A stretch of DNA of 64,000 nucleotides from an uncultured Ruminiclostridium sp. (GTDB lineage Bacteria; Bacillota; Clostridia; Oscillospirales; Ruminococcaceae). Shown piece by piece: positions 51,330 through 60,824 of this stretch. A model generated the notes under the pieces. The model saw only the letters and a program-made list of their open reading frames with translations. It did no database searches and was not told where the DNA came from. Made by a program: the position numbers and the translations under genes. Positions within the stretch are counted from its first letter, which is position 1. The number at the start of each line of letters is the position of its first letter. Location of the stretch: the NCBI GenBank assembly GCA_934454635.1, contig CAKSFR010000014.1, positions 1 through 64,000 of the forward strand, in the 5' to 3' direction.

Positions 51330-52601
51330 ATGCGGGCGAGGATACTTAAAATACTGGCGGTTGCCGCTTTCGGAATGGTAACGCTGCCGCTGATGCTCGT
51401 GAATGACGTAATAGCGTTCGGCGGGTTCAGCCTGCTGAGGTTTGCCGCTTATTATGCGGCTTTCGGACTGTTGTTCGCGCTCGGGTACGCACTTGCGAAT
51501 GCTTCAAAAAAAAAGAAAAAGCTGCTTGTTTTATCGCGGGCTGTCGGTATTCTTTGCTTTTTTCTCTCGTTTTTGCTGGCGCTTTTTACCGAGGGGATAG
51601 GGCTTATCGTTACGGTCGGATTTTGCGCGGCTTTTTGGTATTTCCTCGGAGAACGCGCCGCGGCTAAGCATTACGCCGACTTTTTCCCCGCGTTTGCGCT
51701 CGTCGTTTATATAGTTGTTACGCTCGGCGCGTATATCAGCTGCGGAATGATTTCCGACGAAAAACTCGGAAAGTCGGTGGGCGGCGCTGTAATCGTGATG
51801 TTTGCGGTAGAGCTTGTGATGTCGGCAATGCTGATAAATCAGAGCGGGATATACGACAAGGCGAACCGACGCAGCGAGATCCGCGCCATGCTTCCGAAAG
51901 GGCTTTCGGGATATAACGCGGCGCTTGTGCTGATAATAGTATCGGCGGGGCTTGGGCTTTACTTCTTTAAAGACTATATAATTGTTTTTTTAACAACGCT
52001 TGCGCGGCTTATCGTGCAGTTCATCATATTTATTATGCGTATGAACTCGGAAAGCATGGAGATTCAGGACTCGGAGGAAGGATCTGCGCCACTGTTTTCT
52101 GCGGACGGTATGCCGTTGAATCAGCTTACAATGACGCTCTTTATCGCCATGCTGATTATCTTTGCGATAATTTACCGAAAAAAGATATGGCGGGCTGTAA
52201 AAGATTTTGCAAAGCGCATACGCGATTTTTTTACGCGTGAACAGCCCGAAAGCGGAGAGGATACGGGCTTTGTTGATTTTTTTGAGGAGCTTCCCGCCGC
52301 GCGGCGAAAAAATGAGCCGATAAACGACAGCAAACTGCTCAGGCTTTATCGCGCCGAACGCGATCCGCGCGAAAAATATCGTCTTGGTTATCGCATTATC
52401 CTCCGCGAACTGAACAAAAACAGAGCGAAAATCGTGCCGCCCGACACTGTAAACGAGCAGCTTGAAAAGGGAAAAACGGTCTGTGGCGGAGATTTCGGCG
52501 AAATAACGCGGGTCTACAGCGCGCTGCGCTATGACGATGAAACGGTTACGGCGGAGCAGCTTGCCGCTCTTGAAGAGTTCAGAAAAATTTGCTCAAGATA
52601 A
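51330..52601 (+). CDS. Membrane protein with DUF4129-like C-terminus (second cluster)
   Basis: This 423-residue protein has about eight membrane segments (residues 7-290) and a cytoplasmic C-terminus ending NEQLEKGKTVCGGDFGEIT and DDETVTAEQLAALEEF. The tail looks like DUF4129, usual in MoxR-DUF58 loci. No transglutaminase core is present, unlike the first cluster. GGGTG lies before the ATG. Role unknown; location suggests a membrane partner of the MoxR complex. Confidence 0.72.
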   Translation: MRARILKILAVAAFGMVTLPLMLVNDVIAFGGFSLLRFAAYYAAFGLLFALGYALANASKKKKKLLVLSRAVGILCFFLSFLLALFTEGIGLIVTVGFCAAFWYFLGERAAAKHYADFFPAFALVVYIVVTLGAYISCGMISDEKLGKSVGGAVIVMFAVELVMSAMLINQSGIYDKANRRSEIRAMLPKGLSGYNAALVLIIVSAGLGLYFFKDYIIVFLTTLARLIVQFIIFIMRMNSESMEIQDSEEGSAPLFSADGMPLNQLTMTLFIAMLIIFAIIYRKKIWRAVKDFAKRIRDFFTREQPESGEDTGFVDFFEELPAARRKNEPINDSKLLRLYRAERDPREKYRLGYRIILRELNKNRAKIVPPDTVNEQLEKGKTVCGGDFGEITRVYSALRYDDETVTAEQLAALEEFRKICSR

Positions 52602-52634
52602 ATATAAATAAAAACAAAATGAAAGGAACGAAAC

Positions 52635-54494
52635 ATGAAGGACGGATTTCTTAAAATAGGCGCGGCGCCCCCGAAAATACGGGTCGCGGACTGTGAATAT
52701 AACGCGGAGCAGATTATCTCCGCGATACGCGCGGCGGAAAGCGAGGGCGTAAAGCTGCTGGCTTTGCCCGAGCTTTGCGTTACGGGGTACACCTGCGGCG
52801 ACCTGTTTTTTCAGGGGACGCTGCTTAACGCGGCGGACGCGGCTGTTGAGCGTATTGCGGCTGAAACCGCGGCGCTTGATATAATAAGCGTTGTCGGCGC
52901 GCCTGTGCGCGAAAACGGAAAGCTGTACAACTGCGCGGTCGTGCTTTATCACGGTGAGGTTCTCGGAATTGTCCCAAAAAAATATCTCCCGAACTATAAC
53001 GAATTTTACGAAAAGCGGCACTTTGAGAGCGGAAGCCGTCCGCTTGTATTTTCCTGCCGCGAGCTTCCCGAATTTACGTTCGGCGTGGAGCTTTGCGAGG
53101 ATCTTTGGGCGCCCTGTCCTCCGTCGGGGGAGCTTGCGCTTTCGGGCGCGCACGTCATACTGAACCTTTCCGCGAGCAACGAGATGATAGGCAAAGCGGA
53201 ATATCGGCGAGAGCTTGTAAAAAGCCAGTCGGCGCGCCTGCTTTGCGCGTATGCGTACGCGAGTGCGGGCGACGGCGAAAGCACGTCCGACATGGTGTTC
53301 GGCGGACACAATATAATCGCGGAAAACGGCGCTGTGCTTGCGGAAACCGAGCTTTTCAGTAACCGCCTTGTTACGGCGGATATCGACCTCGGGCGGCTTG
53401 CTTTCGAGCGCCGCAAGAATACCAGCTTTATCCCCGCTCAGGCGGCGGAAACAGTGTTCTTTGATATGGAACCTACCGAAGTTGAGCTTAAAAGATATAT
53501 TCCGAAAGCGCCGTTTGTCCCGAGCGGAAAAGCCGACCGTGACAAGCGCTGCGAAGCCATTCTGATGATGCAGAGCAGCGGGCTGAAGAAGCGGCTTGAG
53601 CATACCCGTGCGCAGAGTGCCGTTATCGGGATCTCGGGAGGACTGGACAGCTGCCTTGCGCTTATCGTTGCGGTTCGAGCAATGGATATGCTTGAACGCC
53701 CGCAGACGGATATAATCGCGGTGACAATGCCGTGCTTCGGGACGACCTCGCGCACTCACAGCAACGCGCAGCTTCTCTGTGAGCGGCTTGGAGTGACGTT
53801 CCGAGAAATTGATATTGCCAAAAGCGTTAATGTCCACTTCGCGGATATTGGTCACGACCCCGAAAATTTTAACGTGGTATATGAAAACGGGCAGGCGCGC
53901 GAGCGCACGCAGATCCTTATGGACATTGCGAATCAGCAGAACGGGCTTGTTATCGGGACGGGCGACCTTTCCGAACTGGCGCTCGGCTGGGCGACCTACA
54001 ACGGCGACCATATGTCGATGTACGGCGTGAACGCTTCTGTTCCGAAAACGCTTGTGCGCTATATTGTTTCATATTACAGCGACGTGTGCGGCGACGGGGA
54101 GCTCAGCCGCGTGCTTCGCGACATTCTCGCCACGCCCGTAAGTCCCGAGCTTCTCCCCGCAGACTCCGATAAAATAACTCAGAAAACCGAGGATCTGGTC
54201 GGTCCCTATGAGCTGCACGATTTCTTCCTTTATTATGGTATACGCTGGGGCTGTGCGCCGAGAAAGGTGTTTCGTCTTGCGCTTCACGCTTTCGGCGGCG
54301 AATATGACCGCGAAACGGTACTGAAGTGGCTGAAAACGTTCTACCGCCGCTTTTTCAATCAGCAGTTCAAGCGCTCGTGCCTGCCCGACGGTCCGAAGAT
54401 AGGTTCGGTCACGCTTTCGCCGCGTGCCGACTGGCGTATGCCGAGCGACGCGGTAAGCCGTCTTTGGCTTGAAGAACTGGAGGGGCTGAAGTGA
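52635..54494 (+). CDS. nadE: Glutamine-dependent NAD+ synthetase
   Basis: NadE makes NAD from nicotinate adenine dinucleotide, ATP and glutamine. The 619-residue enzyme has an N-terminal nitrilase domain with E, K, C catalytic sites in LPELCVTGYTCGD, PKKYLPNYNEFYE and GVELCEDLW. The synthetase domain has the PP-loop IGISGGLDSCLALIVAV, GTTSRTHSNA and GTGDLSELALGWATYNGDH. GAAAGGAAC precedes the ATG. Confidence 0.95.
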   Translation: MKDGFLKIGAAPPKIRVADCEYNAEQIISAIRAAESEGVKLLALPELCVTGYTCGDLFFQGTLLNAADAAVERIAAETAALDIISVVGAPVRENGKLYNCAVVLYHGEVLGIVPKKYLPNYNEFYEKRHFESGSRPLVFSCRELPEFTFGVELCEDLWAPCPPSGELALSGAHVILNLSASNEMIGKAEYRRELVKSQSARLLCAYAYASAGDGESTSDMVFGGHNIIAENGAVLAETELFSNRLVTADIDLGRLAFERRKNTSFIPAQAAETVFFDMEPTEVELKRYIPKAPFVPSGKADRDKRCEAILMMQSSGLKKRLEHTRAQSAVIGISGGLDSCLALIVAVRAMDMLERPQTDIIAVTMPCFGTTSRTHSNAQLLCERLGVTFREIDIAKSVNVHFADIGHDPENFNVVYENGQARERTQILMDIANQQNGLVIGTGDLSELALGWATYNGDHMSMYGVNASVPKTLVRYIVSYYSDVCGDGELSRVLRDILATPVSPELLPADSDKITQKTEDLVGPYELHDFFLYYGIRWGCAPRKVFRLALHAFGGEYDRETVLKWLKTFYRRFFNQQFKRSCLPDGPKIGSVTLSPRADWRMPSDAVSRLWLEELEGLK

Positions 54495-54808
54495 CGACAT
54501 TCGAGATGATATATATGGTCGTTTCGCGTATTCCCTACGGAAAGGTCGCTACCTACGGACAGATAGCGCGTCTGGCGGGAAATCCGCGTTGGTCAAGAGT
54601 AGTCGGGTACGCCCTGCACGTCAATCCCGACCCGCAGCATATTCCGTGTTACCGCGTGGTGAACCGTTTCGGGGAAGTTTCCGAGGCTTTCGCTTTCGGC
54701 GGCGAGAACAGACAGATTGAGCTGCTCGAAGCGGAGGGTGTGCGGTTCGACGAAAACGGGCGCGTCAAGCCTGAATTTTTCTGGGATTCGGGAAAATGCA
54801 CAAAATAA
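54491..54808 (+). CDS. MGMT-family protein
   Basis: This 105-residue protein is the DNA-binding and methyl-acceptor domain of methylguanine methyltransferase, with YGKVATYGQIARLAGNPRWS, then IPCYRVVNRFGEVS. The acceptor Cys is kept, unlike Atl proteins, but the PCHRV motif reads PCYRV. It starts with GTG (54491) overlapping the nadE stop, with GGAGGGG upstream. The Ada-like N-terminal domain is missing. It may repair O6-alkylguanine or only bind it. Confidence 0.87.
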   Translation: MTTFEMIYMVVSRIPYGKVATYGQIARLAGNPRWSRVVGYALHVNPDPQHIPCYRVVNRFGEVSEAFAFGGENRQIELLEAEGVRFDENGRVKPEFFWDSGKCTK

Positions 54809-54924
54809 TCACAAAAAAATGAGCTAAAAATAGAAATTTTTAAAAGAACTTGAAAACTTTCCCGAAATGATATATAATTATATTGGAATATAGTACGGCT
54901 CTTGCCGAGAAAGACAGGTATCTT

Positions 54925-55866
54925 ATGCTTGAAGAGCTTCGCCGTCAGGTTTATGAAGCGAACATGATGCTTCAGAAATACGGGCTTGTTAAATTTACTT
55001 GGGGAAACGTTTCTGGTATTGACCGCGAACAGGGCTTGGTCGTTATAAAGCCCTCCGGAGTGCCTTATGAGGAGCTTTCTCCCGAAAATATGGTCGTTGT
55101 CGATATGGAAGGGAACATTGTTGAGGGAAATCTCAATCCTTCGACCGATACGCCCACTCACATCGCTTTATATCAGTCGTTTCCGTCGATAGGCGGCGTT
55201 ACGCACACGCATTCGCTTTACGCAACGATATGGGCTCAGGCGGGACTTGATATAGTTGCCTACGGAACGACCCACGCTGATTATTTTTACGGCGATATAC
55301 CCTGTACGCTGCCGATGAAAAAGGAGCAGATCGAAACCGATTACGAAAAGCAGACGGGTTATCATATCGTTGATACGATAACCGCCCGCCGCGTAGATCC
55401 CCTCGATATGCCTGCGTGCCTCGTTGCTTCGCACGGCCCGTTCACATGGGGAACAAGCGCTAAAAAGTCGGTAGAAGCGGCGGTTGTGCTTGAGGAAGTC
55501 GCTCACATGGCGGTGTTCAACGTAAATTTCCAGTTCGGACTTACCCGCATACAGGACGCGCTGCTTGATAAGCACTATCTTCGCAAGCACGGCGACGACG
55601 CGTATTATGGTCAGAATATCATCAAGCCTGCGGGCGAGGAATCTTCCGAGGAGGGCGGCGACGAGCTTAAAATAACGCCAAGCGCCTATACGGTCGAACT
55701 GAAAAATATTTCTCAGATTGCCGAGGCTCCCGCGCGCCCGAACGTAAACCGTCCGCCTGAAAAGGAAGAAGAGGCGTTTAAATTCGGAAACGCACCCGCA
55801 GAGGCGAAGAACGCTCCCGACGAAATGGCGTCAATGACGGCAGGTCCGCTTGATTTCACTTTCTGA
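54925..55866 (+). CDS. araD: L-ribulose-5-phosphate 4-epimerase with C-terminal extension
   Basis: AraD interconverts L-ribulose 5-phosphate and D-xylulose 5-phosphate. The first 230 or so residues have the class II aldolase-like order: WGNVSGIDREQG, KPSGVPYEELSPENMVVVD, zinc histidines in THTHSLYATIWAQ and GTTHADYFYGD. Residues about 235-313 are an acidic, low-complexity extension absent from standard AraD (about 231 residues). TTGAAA and TATAAT at 17 bases form a promoter starting near 54883, giving the ATG at 54925. An earlier TTG is upstream. Catalysis is likely intact; the tail's role is unknown. Confidence 0.85.
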   Translation: MLEELRRQVYEANMMLQKYGLVKFTWGNVSGIDREQGLVVIKPSGVPYEELSPENMVVVDMEGNIVEGNLNPSTDTPTHIALYQSFPSIGGVTHTHSLYATIWAQAGLDIVAYGTTHADYFYGDIPCTLPMKKEQIETDYEKQTGYHIVDTITARRVDPLDMPACLVASHGPFTWGTSAKKSVEAAVVLEEVAHMAVFNVNFQFGLTRIQDALLDKHYLRKHGDDAYYGQNIIKPAGEESSEEGGDELKITPSAYTVELKNISQIAEAPARPNVNRPPEKEEEAFKFGNAPAEAKNAPDEMASMTAGPLDFTF

Positions 55867-55873
55867 ATAAACA

Positions 55874-55911
55874 AACAACGGCTTCGCGTTTCTGCGGAGC
55901 CGTTGTTTTTT
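55874..55911 (+). terminator. Terminator after araD
   Basis: AACAACGGCTTCGC (55874-55887) pairs with GCGGAGCCGTTGTT (55894-55907), followed by T. Confidence 0.85.
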
Positions 55912-56045
55912 CGGGCGTTGCCGGAATGCCTGTTTATTTTTATCTTTTGTTCTACTACACATTATTTTATTTGGATGAAATGGCAGTGCCGGCGTGCCGT
56001 TTGGGGAAATTACTTATGTCGTTTTTCGTTTTTCTGTATGCCGAA

Positions 56046-57722
56046 TCAGGAATTGATATTAACAATGCCGCTGCGGTTGATAGCGCAGATAAGCGCGTGA
56101 ACGGAAGAAGCGATGATATCGGTGTGAAGTCCCGTTCCCCAGGTAACAACGCCGTCGCCGCTGCATATCTCGATATAGGACATAGCCTGCGAATCCGAGC
56201 CTTCGCCGAGCGCCTGTTCGGAGTACGACAGAACGGAAAATTTTATATCAAGCGCCTTGCGCATAGCGTCCGCGACCGCGTCCAGACGACCGTTACCTTT
56301 ACCGCTCATCACGCGGCGTTCGCCGTTATATATAACGGTAAGCTCGGCGAGATATTCCTCGGGCTTCTGTACATAGTGAACTTCAATAAATTTAAGCGGA
56401 GAATCGACATTGACGAACATTCCCATGAAAATATCGTGAACGTCCGTGGGAGAAAGCTCGCGGTGTTCCTTGTCGGAAACGTCCTTGACCGCATATCCGA
56501 CAGCTTCGCGCATTTTAAGCGGCAGGTCTATACCGAACTTCTGGCGGAGCAGATAGCCTATGCCGCCCTTTCCGCTCTGGCTGTTGATACGGATAATGTC
56601 GCCGTCGTACTGGCGTCCGATGTCTTTCGGGTCGATAGGCAGATACGGAACATCCCAGTATTCGGATTTTCCGCCGTCGCGCCATTTCATTCCCTTTGCG
56701 ATAGCGTCCTGATGCGAACCCGAGAACGCCGCAAATACAAGCGCGCCGCTGTATGGCTGACGTTCGCCGACGTGCATACAAGTCATCTGCTCATACACCT
56801 TTACGACCGAGGGAAGGTCGGAGAAATCAAGTTTTGGGTCAACTCCGTGGCTGTACATATTCAGCGCGAGAGTGACAATGTCCACATTTCCCGTGCGCTC
56901 GCCGTTTCCGAAAAGCGTTCCCTCGACGCGGTCGGCGCCCGCGAGCAGTCCAAGCTCGGTATCGGCAACTGCGCAGCCGCGGTCGTTGTGCGGGTGAAGC
57001 GAAACGATAATATTTTCGCGCTTATAGAGATTATCGCACATATATTCGACCTGATTTGCGTAAATGTGCGGGAGCGACAGCTCGACCGTAACGGGCAGGT
57101 TGATGATGACCTTATTTTCGGGCGTAGGTTCCCAGATTTTAAGAACCTCGTTGCATATTTCGAGGGCGTATTCGGGTTCGGTTCCCGTAAAGCTTTCGGG
57201 CGAATATTCAAAGCGGAAATTCCCGGGAGTTTTTGCCGCGTATTCTTTAAGCAATTTTGCGCCGCTTACCGCGATTTCGGTTATCTCGGGCTTCTCCTTG
57301 CGGAAAACCTGTTCGCGCTGAGCGACGGACGTTGAGTTGTACAGGTGAACTATCGCGTTTTTTGCGCCCTTGAGCGCTTCAAACGTCTTTTTGATTATGT
57401 GTTCGCGCGACTGGGTGAGAACCTGAATCGTAACGTCGTCGGGGATAAGTCCGCGTTCGATAAGCTCGCGGCAGAACTCATATTCCGTTTCGCTCGCCGC
57501 CGGAAAGCCGATCTCGATTTCCTTAAAACCAAGACGAACAAGCACAGTAAAAAATTCAAGCTTTTCTTCAAGGCTCATCGGAACGACAAGCGCCTGATTT
57601 CCGTCGCGCAGGTCAACGCTGCACCAGACGGGAGCCTGCGTGATATTCTCGCGCTGCGTCCAGCGATAACCGTTAACGGGCGGGACAAAATAATTTTTTC
57701 TGTACTTTTTTGTGTTTTGCAT
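56046..57722 (-). CDS. leuA: 2-isopropylmalate synthase, long form
   Basis: LeuA condenses 2-ketoisovalerate with acetyl-CoA in leucine synthesis. The 558-residue length is that of the second LeuA class. Motifs include SVDLRDGNQALVVPMS, SLHPHNDRGCAVADTELGLLAGADRVEGTL-type wording (SLHPHNDRGCAVADTELG; GADRVEGTLFGNGERTGNVD), and a C-terminal regulatory domain near residues 430-558. GAAAGG lies before the ATG at 57722. A leucine T-box is directly upstream, so expression is controlled by leucyl-tRNA charging. Confidence 0.95.
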   Translation of the reverse strand: MQNTKKYRKNYFVPPVNGYRWTQRENITQAPVWCSVDLRDGNQALVVPMSLEEKLEFFTVLVRLGFKEIEIGFPAASETEYEFCRELIERGLIPDDVTIQVLTQSREHIIKKTFEALKGAKNAIVHLYNSTSVAQREQVFRKEKPEITEIAVSGAKLLKEYAAKTPGNFRFEYSPESFTGTEPEYALEICNEVLKIWEPTPENKVIINLPVTVELSLPHIYANQVEYMCDNLYKRENIIVSLHPHNDRGCAVADTELGLLAGADRVEGTLFGNGERTGNVDIVTLALNMYSHGVDPKLDFSDLPSVVKVYEQMTCMHVGERQPYSGALVFAAFSGSHQDAIAKGMKWRDGGKSEYWDVPYLPIDPKDIGRQYDGDIIRINSQSGKGGIGYLLRQKFGIDLPLKMREAVGYAVKDVSDKEHRELSPTDVHDIFMGMFVNVDSPLKFIEVHYVQKPEEYLAELTVIYNGERRVMSGKGNGRLDAVADAMRKALDIKFSVLSYSEQALGEGSDSQAMSYIEICSGDGVVTWGTGLHTDIIASSVHALICAINRSGIVNINS

Positions 57723-57767
57723 TTTTTCTACCTTTCCTTTCAAGCGCAGCCGTGGGTAAAACAAAAA

Positions 57768-58030
57768 CTCCCCGCCTCAGTAAAGAGACGGGGAGATATC
57801 CTCGTGGTACCACTCTTCTTGGCGCGAAAGCGCCCGCTTAGCCGCATCTATCAATGCGCTCCTCTGTAACGGGAGAAACCCGGTCGGGCTTACTGCAATG
57901 TTCAGCCGGACTGCTTGAGGGTGAGTTATGACAAGTTCCGCTTACCGCCTCGCACCTAACGGCGGCTCTCTGAAAAGCCGAAAATGCTTTGTTCCCTGTC
58001 GCTGCATTTGCTTTGTTGTTTACAAGCCAC
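57768..58030 (-). promoter_or_regulatory. T-box riboswitch, leucine specific
   Basis: Minus-strand leader with stem I tip near CAGAGAGCCGCC and a probable specifier CTC (57925-57923) in AACTCACC, giving Leu. The T-box AGAGTGGTACCACG is at 57816-57803. The terminator pairs CTCCCCGTC with GAGGCGGGGAG (57794-57768), followed by TTTTTGTTTT. The downstream leuA gene fits. The specifier call is less sure than that of the trp T-box. Confidence 0.88.
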
Positions 58031-58059
58031 ATTATAGACGATTTTTTTCGGATTGTCAA
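58031..58059 (-). promoter_or_regulatory. Promoter of the leu T-box
   Basis: TTGACA (58059-58054) and TATAAT (58036-58031), consensus, are 17 bases apart on the minus strand. Confidence 0.88.
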
Positions 58060-58099
58060 GTATTTCACAGAAATTTCACAAAAAATATGTCGGGCAGCT

Positions 58100-58438
58100 T
58101 CAAATCTGCTGACCGAAGCGCCTCAGAGCGCGTTTCATAAGGTCGTAATCGGCTTCGTAATACGCCGTTGATGAAACGGGGCGGTCGTATTCATACATTT
58201 CGACAACGAAATAAACCTGCGAATAATCTTCACTGTAGAAAAATGTGCATTGCAGAAATTTGTCCTTCGACGCGTAATAATTGACCGGCTCAAGCGGCAC
58301 GAGCGAGTTAATGTCCGCGTCGAGCATCGCGCGTAGCTCGGCAATATCCATCGGAACGTACTGCACCTTTTTGGTTTTCGGCTGCGATTCCGCCGCTTTC
58401 TGGACGGGTGTTTTGAATATCTTTTTTCTGAACAGCAT
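58100..58438 (-). CDS. Uncharacterised protein, 112 residues
   Basis: A basic N-terminus (MLFRKKIFKTPVQKAAE) is followed by a compact mixed domain with DIAELRAMLDADINSLVPLE, two FxxSEDYSQVYFVVEMYEYD-like strands and RALRRFGQQI at the end. No signal peptide, membrane helix or named motif was recognised. AAGGAGAG lies before the ATG, so it is likely a real gene. It is upstream of the leu T-box on the same strand. Confidence 0.6.
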   Translation of the reverse strand: MLFRKKIFKTPVQKAAESQPKTKKVQYVPMDIAELRAMLDADINSLVPLEPVNYYASKDKFLQCTFFYSEDYSQVYFVVEMYEYDRPVSSTAYYEADYDLMKRALRRFGQQI

Positions 58439-58679
58439 ATTTTGTGCGCTCTCCTTAAAAAATATATTGTCTTATAATTTTAACATAATAAATGTGATTT
58501 GTCAAATCGCGGCAGGGAAAATAAAGCAATTGTTGTTTGTGCAAAATTAACAATTATCTGTCGTATTGTCACTATTTTTTATAAAACTATTGCAATTTTT
58601 AAAAAATATGATATAATAAGCCTAAGAGCAGATAAACGCTCATAATATGATTCACAAACGGAAAGGTATGGTAACGGTT

Positions 58680-60119
58680 ATGAAGATTTTGTATGCAGCC
58701 AGCGAGGCTCAGCCCTTTGCCGCTTCCGGCGGTCTGGCAGATGTAGCAGGTTCACTTCCGAAAGCTCTTGTTGAGGCAGGACACGAATGTGCGGTCGTTA
58801 TGCCTTATTATATCAATTCCATAAAGCCCGAGGTTCGCGAAAAATTTGAGTATGTCACAAATTTCTATGTTCCTGTCGGCTGGCGTTCGCAGTACTGCGG
58901 AATTTTTACCACAAAGCTCAACGGCGTAACGTACTATTTTATCGACAACGAATATTATTTCAAGCGCGATTACGGTCTGTACGGCTATTACGACGACGCG
59001 GAGCGCTATGCGTTCTTCTCCCGCGCTATCCTTGAGATGATCGAGCATCTTGAGCTGAAGCCCGACATCATCAATTCAAACGACTGGCAGACTGCGCTCG
59101 TTCCCGTTTATTACAACATTTATTACAAGTATCATCACAATATGTGGGGTATGCACAACGTATTCACGATACATAATATCGGTTATCAGGGGCAGTACGG
59201 TCTTGAGCTTGCCGAGGAAATTTTCTCAATCCCGCGCCATCTCTGCTCGATAATCGAATACGACGGGGATGTCAACCTCATGAAGGGCGCTATCGAAATG
59301 GCGGATAAGGTTACGACCGTTTCGCCCACATACGCAAAGGAAATTCTCAATCCGTGGTTCTCTCACGGGCTTGACCGCTGCCTTAATTCAAAGCAGTACA
59401 AGACCTGCGGCTTCCTCAACGGAATCGACACGGATATGTACAACAGCGAAACCGATAAGGGCATTGCGGCAAACTTCAAGCCCGGAAAAATGGCAGGCAA
59501 GAAAAAGTGCCGCGAGGAACTTCTCAAAGAAGCTAATCTCCCGCAGTGCGACGTTCCCGTTATGGGTATAATTTCCCGCCTTGTCGAGCATAAGGGCTTC
59601 GACCTGATAAAGTGCGTTCTGGACGACATTGTTTGCTCGGGAATTAAGGTTGTCGTTCTCGGCTCGGGCGAAAAGCAGTACGAAGATTTCTTCTATTATA
59701 TGCAGAACAAGTACCCCGAGGCGGTAAGCTTCAAGTGCGGATATGTTCCCGCATACGCAAAGAAGATCTACGCGGGCGCGGATATGTTCCTTATGCCCAG
59801 TAAGAGCGAGCCTTGCGGACTTGCGCAGATGATCGCGCTGCGTTACGGAACGGTTCCGATCGTTCGCGCAACGGGCGGTCTGAAAGACTCTATCCTCGAC
59901 TACGGCGATGAAAGCGGCAACGGAATCGGCTTTACTTTCCAGTCCTACAATGCTTTGGATATGCTCGGCGCTATAAATCGCGCAAAGGATCTCTACGACA
60001 ACAATAAGGACGGTTGGAAAGAGCTTGTTGAGCGCGGCATGAAGGCTGATTTCAGCTGGAAGCAGTCGGCTAAGCTCTATATCGGACTTTACGAGGAGCT
60101 TTGCAGCTGGGATAAGTAA
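58680..60119 (+). CDS. glgA: Glycogen synthase (GT5)
   Basis: GlgA elongates glycogen from ADP-glucose. The 479-residue protein starts MKILYAASEAQPFAASGGLA, with the GGLADVAGSLPKAL motif; the usual KTGGL lysine position reads A, as in some other clostridial GlgA. NSNDWQTALVPVYY, FTIHNIGYQG and the C-terminal SKSEPCGLAQMIALRYG follow. Start choice: AAAGGT lies 13 bases before this ATG; an ATG at 58647 is also in frame, so the true start is uncertain. TTGCAA and TATAAT lie upstream. Other genes of glycogen metabolism are not adjacent. Confidence 0.9.
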   Translation: MKILYAASEAQPFAASGGLADVAGSLPKALVEAGHECAVVMPYYINSIKPEVREKFEYVTNFYVPVGWRSQYCGIFTTKLNGVTYYFIDNEYYFKRDYGLYGYYDDAERYAFFSRAILEMIEHLELKPDIINSNDWQTALVPVYYNIYYKYHHNMWGMHNVFTIHNIGYQGQYGLELAEEIFSIPRHLCSIIEYDGDVNLMKGAIEMADKVTTVSPTYAKEILNPWFSHGLDRCLNSKQYKTCGFLNGIDTDMYNSETDKGIAANFKPGKMAGKKKCREELLKEANLPQCDVPVMGIISRLVEHKGFDLIKCVLDDIVCSGIKVVVLGSGEKQYEDFFYYMQNKYPEAVSFKCGYVPAYAKKIYAGADMFLMPSKSEPCGLAQMIALRYGTVPIVRATGGLKDSILDYGDESGNGIGFTFQSYNALDMLGAINRAKDLYDNNKDGWKELVERGMKADFSWKQSAKLYIGLYEELCSWDK

Positions 60120-60130
60120 AGCGGTAAATT

Positions 60131-60769
60131 ATGACGGCTTTTAAACGATTTTCCGCACTTGCCGTAGCCTGCGTTATGCTTGCGGGCTGTAACGGACAGA
60201 CGGCTGAAACGACGACCGAGCCTGCCGTAATAACGCCCGCTGTCGAAACGGACGAAAATATTGTTCCGGCAAACGGTTGCCCCGATAAAACGATCGATTT
60301 AAGGGAGCTTACGAACGTTGAGGCGAGCTACTATGAAACTGAGGAGTATTGCTACCTTGCGGTTTCTGACGGTGAAAACACTAAGCGCTGTTACATAGGC
60401 GAGAAGTTTGACGGACTTACGCTTTCGGCGTGCAAAACGCGCTTTTTCTACTACGAGGGCAAGCTGGACGTTGATATGGTATCGGCTGAGTTTGACGGTG
60501 AGATGACTCTGTCGGGGTATATTTCCAAGCCTGAGGGTGTGGCGGAGGTTTTGTTTAAGCCTGACGCGAAGGAGTGGAGCGGTAAACCGCTCATTCTCGG
60601 AAAAACCGATTCTGCCGCAGTGGAAATCGCTCTCCGCGATTTTGATACGGACGACTGCGAAAGCGCTCGCGTCGAAGTGACGTTAAAGAATCTGCTTTTA
60701 AAATGGAACAATGGCAGTTCGAGCGGACTTTACGACTACGCGGACGTTGTGAACATCAAATATGAATAA
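60131..60769 (+). CDS. Predicted lipoprotein
   Basis: This 212-residue protein has a lipoprotein signal with the lipobox LAGC (near residue 20), a Thr-rich linker (TTTEPAVITPAVET), and a beta-rich mature part. No named domain was recognised. Only a weak ribosome site (AAAGCGG) precedes the ATG, but the frame is 11 bases downstream of glgA so coupling is possible. A hairpin at 60776-60803 follows, without a T-run. Confidence 0.65.
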   Translation: MTAFKRFSALAVACVMLAGCNGQTAETTTEPAVITPAVETDENIVPANGCPDKTIDLRELTNVEASYYETEEYCYLAVSDGENTKRCYIGEKFDGLTLSACKTRFFYYEGKLDVDMVSAEFDGEMTLSGYISKPEGVAEVLFKPDAKEWSGKPLILGKTDSAAVEIALRDFDTDDCESARVEVTLKNLLLKWNNGSSSGLYDYADVVNIKYE

Positions 60770-60824
60770 AATTCGCGCCTGTTCCGTTTTTCGGAGCAGG
60801 CGCAAGGCATGAAAGGGACAAAGA

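Noticed and set aside
55926..57335. A 469-codon open frame on the plus strand opposite leuA
   Set aside because: It is antisense to a clearly coding leuA with full-length conserved motifs, has no ribosome site or domain, and reads as a shadow frame of a GC-rich gene.
60776..60803. Hairpin GCGCCTGTTCCG/CGGAGCAGGCGC as a terminator
   Set aside because: Good stem but no T-run follows, so at best a pause or processing site upstream of gpsA.
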